36,293 nucleotides of DNA from CAZNRY01 sp964575675. Lineage in GTDB: Bacteria; Eisenbacteria; RBG-16-71-46; CAIMUX01; VGJL01. The notes under the pieces were generated by a model. It was not told the origin of the DNA and did not search any database. It saw only the letters and a list, made by a program, of their open reading frames with translations. The stretch spans positions 1-36,293 of the forward strand of contig CAZNRY010000014.1 in assembly GCA_964575675.1 (NCBI GenBank). Reading direction: 5' to 3'. The translations under genes were made by a program, and so were the position numbers. This document shows positions 24,379 through 32,441 of this stretch, piece after piece (the first letter of the stretch is position 1; each line of letters opens with the position of its first letter).

Positions 24379-25913
24379 CACGGGGTCCGTCCGCGAAGCT
24401 GCTTCAACGCCCCACGCGCGAGCGGGTGGCCGAGGAGCGCGGTGGCCGCGGCATAGGCGAGGAGCCCCGCAGCGCCGGCGGAGATCAGGATCCACATCGA
24501 TCGGAGCAGGCCCGCTGCGGGATCGGGCGGGACGATGGCCAATGCCGCCCGCGCTCCGGCCGCAACCGCCATGGCGCCGAGAACGACGGCCCCACCGTTG
24601 CGGGCCACTTCTCTCCAGCGCTCGCGGGAGACGCGCGTGCGAACGAAGAGGAAGAGGACCGCGCAACTGAGCCAGGTTCCAACAACGACGCCTATCGCGA
24701 TCCAGGCGATGCCGTGACGGGGGGCGAGGGCCAGGTTCGCAAGGGATGTGACGCATAGATGGATCAATCCGCCCCAGACGAGGGGGCGGGTGCGCGACGA
24801 TGCATAGAGAAGATCGCGGATGAGCATCAGGATGGCCCCCGGGAGGACGGCCAGAACCCCGATTCGAAGCATCAGGGCCGTCGGGGCTACGTCCCGCGCC
24901 GTGAAGAGGCCGCGCCGGAAGGCGAGATCGACGATCTGCGGCGCCAAAATCAAGACGAGGAGCGTCAGCGGAACGAAGATAAAGAGACTGATCTCGATCC
25001 CGCGGGAGAATGTCGCGGCGCGGTTCCCCCCTTGTGCATCGACGGAACGCGAGATCGTGACGTAGATCGGCAGCGCGATCGAGGCGGCCAAGACGGTCTG
25101 AAGCGGCGCGACCAATTTCCTAGAATAGGCGAGGGTCGCGAGGCTCCCCAGGGGAAGATAGGAGAGCACCGCCCGTTCGATGTAGCCCGCCATCTGCACG
25201 AAGACCACCCCGGCTGCGACCGGGGCCACGAGGCGTCCGAGGCGGCGGAGCTCAGGGTGAAAGATAGGGGCGTCTCTCATCACGCGAGGCGAGAAGCCGC
25301 GCGCCATGCCGACCAGCAGTCCGGCCTGCAAGAGAGCGGCTCCATCGATGGCGAGCACCCATGCAGTCATCGCAGATCCCGCCGGAAGCGAGATCAGGAT
25401 GGCAGTCTGGACGAGATTGCCCCCGAGCATGACGAGACCGGGTACCGCGTACCGGTGGTTCGCGTTGTGGACCGTGCGGGAGAACTCGGCGACCTCCTGC
25501 AGGAGGAGGGCGGGGCTCACGCACCGCAGAAGCCATGCGCCCGTCTCGAGCTGCTCAGGCCCGAGCCCCGGGGCGATCCAGCGCATCATCGCCTTCGGGA
25601 AGATCAGGATGATGAGAGAGAGGATCCCGCCGATCGCGAGCACCGCCCGCAGGCCGCCTGCATAGAGGGAGGCGGCCTCGCCGCTCCCTTCCTTCTCGAG
25701 CAGTCGGCCATAAACCGACACGAAAAGGCCAAAACACTCGCGCACGAGCAGCAGCGTCGGGAGGAAGAGGAGCGCCGACTCGGCGTACGCCACGAGGTCG
25801 GCGCTCCCGCTCACGCCTAACCGGGCGGCGATCGCCGCATTCTTCGCGATTGCGGCGAGATTCGCCGCAAGGCCCAGGAGGGTGACGGCCCCGATCCTGC
25901 GTCCCAGGCTCAC
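24378..25913 (-). CDS. MurJ-like (MviN) lipid-linked oligosaccharide flippase
   Basis: MOP-superfamily integral membrane protein, 511 aa, with roughly 12-14 hydrophobic helices. The pattern NANHRYAVPGLVMLGGNLVQT and the helix YSRKLVAPLQTVLAASIALP resemble MurJ more than classical Wzx. In this operon it most likely flips undecaprenyl-linked repeat units for the polysaccharide rather than lipid II. The GTG at 25913 overlaps the ligase stop (GTGA), and the protein begins VSLGRRIGAVTLLGL, directly before the first helix. The longer frame upstream is antisense-like Arg/Pro sequence. Confidence 0.85.
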   Translation of the reverse strand: MSLGRRIGAVTLLGLAANLAAIAKNAAIAARLGVSGSADLVAYAESALLFLPTLLLVRECFGLFVSVYGRLLEKEGSGEAASLYAGGLRAVLAIGGILSLIILIFPKAMMRWIAPGLGPEQLETGAWLLRCVSPALLLQEVAEFSRTVHNANHRYAVPGLVMLGGNLVQTAILISLPAGSAMTAWVLAIDGAALLQAGLLVGMARGFSPRVMRDAPIFHPELRRLGRLVAPVAAGVVFVQMAGYIERAVLSYLPLGSLATLAYSRKLVAPLQTVLAASIALPIYVTISRSVDAQGGNRAATFSRGIEISLFIFVPLTLLVLILAPQIVDLAFRRGLFTARDVAPTALMLRIGVLAVLPGAILMLIRDLLYASSRTRPLVWGGLIHLCVTSLANLALAPRHGIAWIAIGVVVGTWLSCAVLFLFVRTRVSRERWREVARNGGAVVLGAMAVAAGARAALAIVPPDPAAGLLRSMWILISAGAAGLLAYAAATALLGHPLARGALKQLRGRTP

Positions 25914-27412
25914 GCGCCCCCCGGCGGGGAATCCGCGGGCAGGGTCCAGTCGCGCGCCCCCCTGAAGGCCATCCCCGCGAGGGCCCAGTAGAGCAGGTTC
26001 GTCGGGTTCGTGTTCATCTGCCCGTTCGAGAAGTTCATCAACAGGAGGACGAAGACGGCGCTCCCCATGATCGTCGCGAACAGGCGGTCGTCGGGGCGGC
26101 CGCGCCGTCCGAGACGGGAGAGGCCGATCAGCGGAAGGAGCTGGAGGAGGAGGAGCGCGGAAAGGCCGAGGATGCCGGTCTCGAGAGCCGTCGTCATGTA
26201 GAAGTTGTCGGTCGCGAAGCCTCCCTCGATGCTCGAACGCATCCCGAGGCGGTAGTAGACGAAGGCGTTCGCGGTCGATCCCATGCCGCGGCCGAGGAAC
26301 GGCTCCTCCCTGAGCATCCAGAGCGCCTTGCGATTCGATTCGACCCTCGCCACGAGAGAGGTCGAAACGCCCTCCCTCAGCGAGAACGACGTGAGGAACC
26401 GGTTCTGGATCAACTCCCCGTAGCGCACCCACGCGAGCGTTCCAATTACGAGGGTCGCGACCAGGAACCACGCGAGGAGTCGCGCGCTCCGCCGCCTGAC
26501 GATCAGGATCAGAACGAAGAGGATCGTTCCCGACAGGGTCGTCATGTTGTAGGTCAGAAGAAGGGTGTAGGCGTTCAGCGCGAGTGCGATGAGCACGAGG
26601 ATCTTGCTCCCGCGCCCGCGGCAGGTCGAGAGGAGGTAGAGGGAGAGGGCGATCCCGACGAACGAGAAGGCGGCGACCGAAGACTGGTCATCGAGGATGG
26701 AGAACAACCGCTGGTAGATCTTTCCGCTGATCGGATCGATCGCGATGAACACGACGGCGCCGGTCTCGACCTTGAGACCCAGTCTTAATAGATCTTCGAG
26801 CCGGAGGAAGGACTGGAGAAGTGCTCCGATTCCGACCACGAAGGTGAGCCCGAGCGCGAACCACAGGAACCGCCGGACCCGCGCGCGGTCCGACGATGCC
26901 TCGAATGCGATGAAGAGGAGGGGCGGATAGAGAAGGAACCCCTTGAGCGCCTCGATGATCTGCAGAAGGGGGATGCCTCGGGCAGCCGAGAGAAGCCCGA
27001 GCATGCCGAAGACCCCGACGGAGACCGCGTAGCACAGGAGCGGCAGCTTCGCCGCCCCCGCCAGCGACCACCCACACCTCGATGCGCGCGACAGTATCCA
27101 AACTGGCAGGATCGTCAGGAAGAAGATTCCCTTGAACCAGCCGAGCGGAAGATCGGTCAGCCTCGAGAGGAGCGGCGCGAACGCCGCGTAGACGAGGAAC
27201 AACACCAGGAAGAGCCCAGGTCGCGCGATCAGGAGCCAGACGGCAAGGCCCACGAGGCACATGACGAGGAGCGCCAACAGCCCGCCGAGAGGAGGGTGGA
27301 TGATGCAGCCCGCGACGAAGATTGCGAGGCCGATTGAAATCGCGGTCACGCTCAGGCGGACCGGGTGGACGGCGCCGAGAGCTGCCGTGGCCGGAGCGCG
27401 GCCGGCGATCAC
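25910..27412 (-). CDS. O-antigen ligase / polysaccharide polymerase family protein
   Basis: Membrane protein of 500 aa with about a dozen helices and one large periplasmic loop (about residues 340-410) that contains RVESNRKALWMLREEPFLGRG. This is the Wzy_C-type signature of WaaL ligases and Wzy polymerases. It then has TDNFYMTTALETGILG, also typical. Given the neighbouring Wzz and Wza proteins, polymerisation of the flipped repeat unit is the more likely role. The GTG at 27412 overlaps the fusion glycosyltransferase stop by 4 bp. Confidence 0.85.
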   Translation of the reverse strand: MIAGRAPATAALGAVHPVRLSVTAISIGLAIFVAGCIIHPPLGGLLALLVMCLVGLAVWLLIARPGLFLVLFLVYAAFAPLLSRLTDLPLGWFKGIFFLTILPVWILSRASRCGWSLAGAAKLPLLCYAVSVGVFGMLGLLSAARGIPLLQIIEALKGFLLYPPLLFIAFEASSDRARVRRFLWFALGLTFVVGIGALLQSFLRLEDLLRLGLKVETGAVVFIAIDPISGKIYQRLFSILDDQSSVAAFSFVGIALSLYLLSTCRGRGSKILVLIALALNAYTLLLTYNMTTLSGTILFVLILIVRRRSARLLAWFLVATLVIGTLAWVRYGELIQNRFLTSFSLREGVSTSLVARVESNRKALWMLREEPFLGRGMGSTANAFVYYRLGMRSSIEGGFATDNFYMTTALETGILGLSALLLLQLLPLIGLSRLGRRGRPDDRLFATIMGSAVFVLLLMNFSNGQMNTNPTNLLYWALAGMAFRGARDWTLPADSPPGGA

Positions 27413-29649
27413 GGCCGGCCGCCCTCTCCGGGGACTCCGGCGGACCGCTCTCGATCGTCGGCGTGTGGCTTCTTGTCCTGCGTTTTCCCGCCGACCCTCG
27501 GATCCGGGACGACTCTTGCGGGCGTGCCGAGCGAATCACGGCCCATCGATAGCGCCACCCGAAGCGTCTTGCCGAGCAGCCGGATGCGGTCGCGGAATGT
27601 GAAAATCGACCTCCTGCCGAGAAGCCCCATCACCAACCCGCCGAGGCACAGGCGCGGCGCGTAGAGGAACAGAAGGCCCGCGCGGTAGACGATCCCTGCC
27701 CCCGCGCCGCCGTGCTTGCGGTGATAGAGAAGGGCGCCCCGAAACGCGGCGGCCTGCCGCCTCGCGGGATCGCTCCACGTCCCGCCCTGTTCATGCACCG
27801 CGACGGCCCCGCCGGACAGGAGGAGCTCGCGACCCTCGGCGCGGAGGCGCCGGAAAAGATCGGCGTCCTCGTAGTAGAGGAAGAAGCGGGGGTCGAAGCC
27901 GCCCACGGAGGCGATCACTCTTCGATGGACCAGAAAACAGGCGCCCGACAGGAAGTCGACCGGCGCGATCGCTGCGGATTCGGCCGGCTCGATGCGCTTG
28001 CCCCATAAGACGTGATCGATGCCCGCCAACCCCGCGATCTCTTCGCGGAGCAGCGGGGGGTGCGTTGAAAGGGCGGCCGCGGCCCCGTCGGGGGAGACAA
28101 GACGCGGACCGGCCGCCGCCGCCGCCGGATGGGACAGCAACGCCTCTTGAAGGCGCGCAAGCAATGTTGGTTCAAGAACCAAGTCCGGGTTCGACACGAG
28201 AACGAGATCCTCGCGCAGGCGATCGAGGGCGAAGTTCACGGCCCTGCCGTAGCCGATGTTCTCTCCGGGGGTCATGACCTCGAGGGGGACGTCGGCGCCG
28301 GCCGCGTCGCGCAATCGCCCCGCGTCGCACCGACGGTCGGGAGGATTGTTGTCGATCACGACGACGCGGGCTGCCTTTGCGCCGCTCTGCCGCGCCACGG
28401 ATCGCAGGCACCGTTCCAGGGGTTTCTGCGCCCCATAGGCGACGATGACGACGGCGACGGCGGAATGCTCAACCCGCCCGTTGTATGATGCGGCCCGCGC
28501 AGGCGCGCCCGCCGCGCCCGCTCCCCGAGGCGACCGGGCCTTCCATCCCTCCGCCGCGCAGATCTGCATCACGCGGATCTGACGGCGCAGGATCCGCTCC
28601 TTTCCGAACCGCCGGCCGCGGGCGAGGCTCGCCCGCGAGATCCGCTCCCATAGCGGCCGATCGTCTAGCAGCCTTGCAAGCGCGCCGGCGAGCGCCTCCG
28701 CGTTCCCCGGCTGGACGAGGATTCCGGTCGCCTCGGAGTCGATTATGTTCTCGATCCCCGGCACGGCCGAGCAGACCAGCGGGGTTCCGCAGGCCATCGC
28801 CTCGATCACGGCCTTCGGATTCCCTTCCGTCGTCAGGGTCGGGAGCGCGCAGATCGAAGCGCTTCCAAGCTGCTCCGCCATCTCTTCCTGCGGGCGGCTC
28901 CCGTGGAAGCGGATCCTCTCGCGCAGCGAATCGGGCACGCGCGCGCGCAACTCGCCGTCCAGTTCGCCGCTTCCGAAGAGAAGCAGCTCAGCCCGCGGGT
29001 GACTCGGGGCGATCAGGGCGAAGGCATCGATCAAGACCGGGATCCCCTTGGCCCAGTGGAACCGCCCCGCGAAGAGAATCGTCTCCCCTCGGGGTTCCCG
29101 CGGACGGAAGATGTCCGTGTCGACGAAGTTGGGAATCGTGATCGTCCTCTTGCCGTGGCGCGTTTCCACTTCTCGGGCGAGATCGGGGGTCGTCGCGACG
29201 ACGAGGTCGGCGGCGGCGAGGCATCGCCGCTGAACGGATCCCGCCAACCATCCCTTGATCCCTCCGTAGTGCCGCTTCGATGTCGACGCCCAGTCGTAGC
29301 GGTAGTCGACGATCACCGGCGAACGCGAGAAACGCCGGATCTCTGGAAGGAGGGGGAGATTCGGGCTTTGGGTTCGCACGAGCCCGCGCATCCTCCGCGA
29401 GCGAAGCACGAGGGAAACGTGAAAGACCGCCTGCCGGATGGCCTTCGGAAGCAGCGCGGGCGCAGGGCAGGGATGATGCGTGGCGCCAAGCTCGCGCGAA
29501 AGATTCTTGCGGTCGAGGCTGTAGACCTCGACGTCGAAGGAGCGGCCGTACGCCTCGATCAGGGATCGCAGCCAGGGACCCATCCCGAGTCGAATGACAT
29601 CGCTGGCCGGCGTATCGGTGCCCAGGATCAGGTGAAGCCTACCCCGCAT
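27409..29649 (-). CDS. Bifunctional glycosyltransferase, GT4 fused to GT2
   Basis: A single 746-aa frame contains two enzymes. Residues 1-365 form a GT4 domain (ILFAGRFHWAKGI, LLFGSGELDG, EX7E at E275-E283). A Gly/Ala/Arg-rich linker (about 368-395) leads to a GT2 domain (397-640) of the rhamnosyltransferase/WbbL type. The GT2 part has VVIVAYGAQKPLERCLRS, the metal-site equivalent SNPD (486-489), FLSGACFLV and the catalytic YYEDAD (E594/D595). A hydrophobic segment (about 656-677) could associate with the membrane, and the last 45 residues are polar and disordered. The domains are in one frame with no frameshift, so this is a true fusion that could add two successive sugars. ATG at 29649, with a 53-bp gap to wzz. 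Confidence 0.88.
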   Translation of the reverse strand: MRGRLHLILGTDTPASDVIRLGMGPWLRSLIEAYGRSFDVEVYSLDRKNLSRELGATHHPCPAPALLPKAIRQAVFHVSLVLRSRRMRGLVRTQSPNLPLLPEIRRFSRSPVIVDYRYDWASTSKRHYGGIKGWLAGSVQRRCLAAADLVVATTPDLAREVETRHGKRTITIPNFVDTDIFRPREPRGETILFAGRFHWAKGIPVLIDAFALIAPSHPRAELLLFGSGELDGELRARVPDSLRERIRFHGSRPQEEMAEQLGSASICALPTLTTEGNPKAVIEAMACGTPLVCSAVPGIENIIDSEATGILVQPGNAEALAGALARLLDDRPLWERISRASLARGRRFGKERILRRQIRVMQICAAEGWKARSPRGAGAAGAPARAASYNGRVEHSAVAVVIVAYGAQKPLERCLRSVARQSGAKAARVVVIDNNPPDRRCDAGRLRDAAGADVPLEVMTPGENIGYGRAVNFALDRLREDLVLVSNPDLVLEPTLLARLQEALLSHPAAAAAGPRLVSPDGAAAALSTHPPLLREEIAGLAGIDHVLWGKRIEPAESAAIAPVDFLSGACFLVHRRVIASVGGFDPRFFLYYEDADLFRRLRAEGRELLLSGGAVAVHEQGGTWSDPARRQAAAFRGALLYHRKHGGAGAGIVYRAGLLFLYAPRLCLGGLVMGLLGRRSIFTFRDRIRLLGKTLRVALSMGRDSLGTPARVVPDPRVGGKTQDKKPHADDRERSAGVPGEGGRP

Positions 29650-29702
29650 TCGCCGCCACCATTCGTCGTGTAGCGCCGTCGAAGGACCGGCGCCGTCCTC
29701 CG

Positions 29703-30917
29703 TCAGGCGGGTGCGCCGGAGACCCGCTTTCGAGGGAGGTTCATGCCCTCGATGATAGCAGCGGCAAGGACTCCGATGATCGCCCCCGAGACGATGGCGC
29801 CGATCAGCATCAGCTTGCGTTTGGGGGACGCCCGCTCCACCGGGGGGATGGCCGCATCGAGCACCTGCACCGTCGGCGCGTCGCGGGCCTCCTGGATTTT
29901 CGCTTGGTAGTACTGCTGGTTCAGATAGGCCTGGAGGAGCATCTGCGCCTGCAGATCGCGCTCGAACTCGGCCAAACGGACCTGGAGTCGGGGAATCTCC
30001 GAGGCTGGGAGGTCGACCTGCGGTCCGCTACCCGACTGCCCAGGGGAAGCCGTCTGGAGGCTCGCAAGACCTGCGCGGAGCTGCCGGACCTCGGAGCGAA
30101 GGGTCTCGGTGACCGGGTTCTCTGAGGTCATGGTCTGCTCCGCCACCCCCAACTCAACTTCCTTGGCGAGGAGATCGCTCTTCAGCTTGGCTGCGGTCTC
30201 GACGAGAGCCTTCGTCTGGAAATCGAGGGCGATCGCCCCGTGCGTTTGCTGGAACTCAGCCACACTCTCGCCCAAGCCGCGGATCGCCTCGACGTTCTCG
30301 GCCAGTTGACGCTCGAGGTAGATCCGGGTCTGCTTGGCGCGCGAGAGGTTTTTCTCGCGGTTCATGAGGTCGAGCTCGGTGACGAGGGCGTTTGCCACAT
30401 CCGCGGCGAGCTTGCGGATGGTCTCGTCCGATTTCGGTCCCGCGAACCACGGGGTCGCGAAACGTACCGCGATCTCGATCAATCCCGCCTCGCTTACGCC
30501 AAAGTCGCTGTCGGCGCGCAACAACAGAACCGCTTGCTCATAGCCGAGGCGCTCGGGACGGTTCGTCAAGTGGTAGAAGCCGATGAGCCCCTGCTTCTGA
30601 ATCACCTTCTCCATCAGGGTCCGGCTGTCGAGAATCTGCTGGAAGAGCTTCGCGGTGGCCGCCGATTCATCGCGGATCCCAAGGAGGCTCAGGGAGGATT
30701 CGAGCCCGGGCATCGACATCGCGCCCGGCGAGCTGCTAACGGGGGGAAGCAAGCTCGCCCGCGCGACATAGATGCGCGGCATGACGAGCGAGACGACGGC
30801 GGTCAGGGCGGCGAACGATAAGGCCACGCCGCCGATCAGGCGGCGCCGTCTCCAGAGGACGCCGACGGTGTCCTGTATGCTCTGTCCCCCAGCGGGGTCG
30901 CTACGGTTCCCGTTCAC
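29703..30917 (-). CDS. wzz: Chain-length determinant protein, Wzz family
   Basis: Polysaccharide co-polymerase, 404 aa, anchored in the inner membrane by helices at about residues 27-46 and 373-397. The N-terminal cytoplasmic end is short, and the periplasmic region is long and helical (coiled coil around 190-340). The C-terminal PPVERASPKRKLMLIGAIVSG is the typical Pro-rich junction. No tyrosine-kinase domain is attached, so it is a PCP-1/2b-like regulator of chain length. The GTG at 30917 has GGAGGAG about 6 nt upstream. It is the first gene after the promoter and opens the operon. Confidence 0.88.
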   Translation of the reverse strand: MNGNRSDPAGGQSIQDTVGVLWRRRRLIGGVALSFAALTAVVSLVMPRIYVARASLLPPVSSSPGAMSMPGLESSLSLLGIRDESAATAKLFQQILDSRTLMEKVIQKQGLIGFYHLTNRPERLGYEQAVLLLRADSDFGVSEAGLIEIAVRFATPWFAGPKSDETIRKLAADVANALVTELDLMNREKNLSRAKQTRIYLERQLAENVEAIRGLGESVAEFQQTHGAIALDFQTKALVETAAKLKSDLLAKEVELGVAEQTMTSENPVTETLRSEVRQLRAGLASLQTASPGQSGSGPQVDLPASEIPRLQVRLAEFERDLQAQMLLQAYLNQQYYQAKIQEARDAPTVQVLDAAIPPVERASPKRKLMLIGAIVSGAIIGVLAAAIIEGMNLPRKRVSGAPA

Positions 30918-30988
30918 CCTGACTCCTCCCCGCGCGATCGTCCCTGGGCGGGTCCGCTTCAGATCGGATCGGCGATCGCCACGGGGCG

Positions 30989-31017
30989 AGAATACACGGG
31001 CCCGGATCAGGGGTCAA
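30989..31017 (-). promoter_or_regulatory. Promoter of the wzz-wza operon, overlapping the upstream gene
   Basis: On the minus strand TTGACC (31012-31017), 17 nt and TATTCT (30989-30994) lie about 72 bp before the wzz GTG. The -35 box matches 5/6 and the -10 box 4/6. The -35 box is formed by the last sense codons (Phe-Asp-Pro) of the preceding GT4 gene, so the operon has its own start while also being open to read-through. Confidence 0.6.
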
Positions 31018-32164
31018 AAGGCGGGACGCGGTCCCGGCGCCCCGCCAAATCGACGTAGAGGCGTTCATACGCATCCGCGATCCGGTCCCAGCCGTACGAT
31101 TCGGCTACCCGGTCACGCGCATCGTTCCCCAAGCGGGCCCTGCGCTCGTTGTCAGCCAAGAGCTCTTCCATCCGCATTTTCAGATCCTGCTCGTCGCAAA
31201 CCCGGAAGTAGACGACCGTCGATCGCCCCACCTCCTCGATCTCGGGGATCCCGCTGGCCAGGATCGCGCAGCGCGCCGCCATCGCCTCGAGCAGCACGAG
31301 CGGCATCCCCTCCGATTCGGAGGGGAGGACGAAGAGCCGGCACCCGGCGTAGAGACCCCACAGCTCGTCGCCGAACCGGTAGCCGATGAAGCGGATCCGC
31401 GGATCGCCGGAGGCTTCCCGCCTGAGAAGAGATGCGTATTCGGGGGCATGGTTGTGGTCCCCGACGATCACGAGGGGCAACTCCGTTTCGGAGGAGCGAT
31501 GCGCTCGAACCAGGTGCTCGACCCCCTTCTGCGGAACGAGGCGGCTGACGCAGAGAACGTAGCCGTTTCTGGTCAGCTCGAGGGGCCGGAGCAGGGTTTC
31601 CACCCGATGGTCGTTTCCGAGCCAAGCGGGAGGGGCCACCCCGTTCGGAATGTGCAGAACCTCTCGGCCGGTCGCCCTGTGGATGAACTCCGCCTGCATC
31701 TTGGAGACCGATGTCAGGGCCGAGGGCGCGGCCATCGCCGGCCGAAGGAGCAACCTCAGGATCGCCTTGTCGACGCGATTCCACTTGCCGAGTCCCCACT
31801 CGAAACCATGTAGGTGGAGGACGACGGGAACGCCTGTGATCCTCCCGATCGCGGCGAGCGGGCCGTTCGGGTAATTATGGAGTCCGATCACGTCGGGCCG
31901 ATCGCGGCTCGCGGCGAGGATCGAGAGCACCGTGTGGGAAATCGTATCGAGCCGCTTAGTCCGCAGGCTCCATTCCCGGCGGAGCACCATGCCGCGATGG
32001 GTCTTGAGTTCCGCCCCGGTGTAGTGATTGCGGCAGTGAACGACGACGGTGTGTCCGCGCGCCGCGAGCCTGGACCCGATCTCCTCGACGGCGTGCTCGA
32101 CCCCGCCGTACGTGGCGGGGACGCCCTTGAGGCCTGCGAAATGGATCGTAAGAGCCTTCGTCAT
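31007..32164 (-). CDS. Glycosyltransferase family 4 (DUF1972-type, rhamnosyltransferase-like)
   Basis: GT-B glycosyltransferase of 385 aa for repeat-unit assembly. The N-terminal domain starts TIHFAGLKGVPATYGGVEHA, the DUF1972 signature found in rhamnosyl- and N-acetylglucosaminyl-transferases of O-antigen loci. The C-terminal half has LCVSRLVPQKGV, IVGDHNH and the EX7E motif SEGMPLVLLEA. The ATG at 32164 was chosen because homology begins there; the 100 codons upstream read as unrelated sequence. It is separated from wzz by 89 bp that contain a promoter. The 277-bp divergent gap upstream shows no strong promoter for this gene. Confidence 0.87.
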   Translation of the reverse strand: MTKALTIHFAGLKGVPATYGGVEHAVEEIGSRLAARGHTVVVHCRNHYTGAELKTHRGMVLRREWSLRTKRLDTISHTVLSILAASRDRPDVIGLHNYPNGPLAAIGRITGVPVVLHLHGFEWGLGKWNRVDKAILRLLLRPAMAAPSALTSVSKMQAEFIHRATGREVLHIPNGVAPPAWLGNDHRVETLLRPLELTRNGYVLCVSRLVPQKGVEHLVRAHRSSETELPLVIVGDHNHAPEYASLLRREASGDPRIRFIGYRFGDELWGLYAGCRLFVLPSESEGMPLVLLEAMAARCAILASGIPEIEEVGRSTVVYFRVCDEQDLKMRMEELLADNERRARLGNDARDRVAESYGWDRIADAYERLYVDLAGRRDRVPPFDP

Positions 32165-32362
32165 TGATCGTCGAACCCCGCGTTGTACCCGGTCGTCTTC
32201 ATCCCGGCAGTCCACGCTACTCCAGGGAGCCGGCCTGCGCCACCCCGCGGCGGAGCTCTGCCGGAGGGAATGGAATCGAAGAAGAATTGCAGTTGAATAG
32301 GGACGCGGCCAGGCGCCCAGGGCGCCATGCGGAGCAGTTTCTCGCGCCCGGCCCGGAAGCGC

Positions 32363-32393
32363 GTTACAAAGGGAATCCCACAGGTGGTAGAGT
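32363..32393 (+). promoter_or_regulatory. Weak candidate promoter for the asparagine-synthetase-like gene
   Basis: GTTACA, 19 nt and TAGAGT precede the ATG at 32442 by about 50 bp. Each hexamer fits 4/6 but the spacing is long. The remainder of the 277-bp gap (32165-32441) holds no gene or repeat that I could see. Confidence 0.25.
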
Positions 32394-32441
32394 CCAGAAG
32401 CTTCCGGTCGGACATCCATCGTTGGGAGGGGCGACAGCGAG

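Noticed and set aside
24379..24756. N-terminal extension of the GT4 protein upstream of 24378
   Set aside because: It is Arg-rich, antisense-like sequence that overlaps the flippase C-terminal helices. The start sharing TGATG with the flippase stop is better.
25914..26471. N-terminal extension of the flippase upstream of 25913
   Set aside because: It overlaps the ligase gene in another frame, is Pro/Arg-rich and would precede the first membrane helix by 185 residues.
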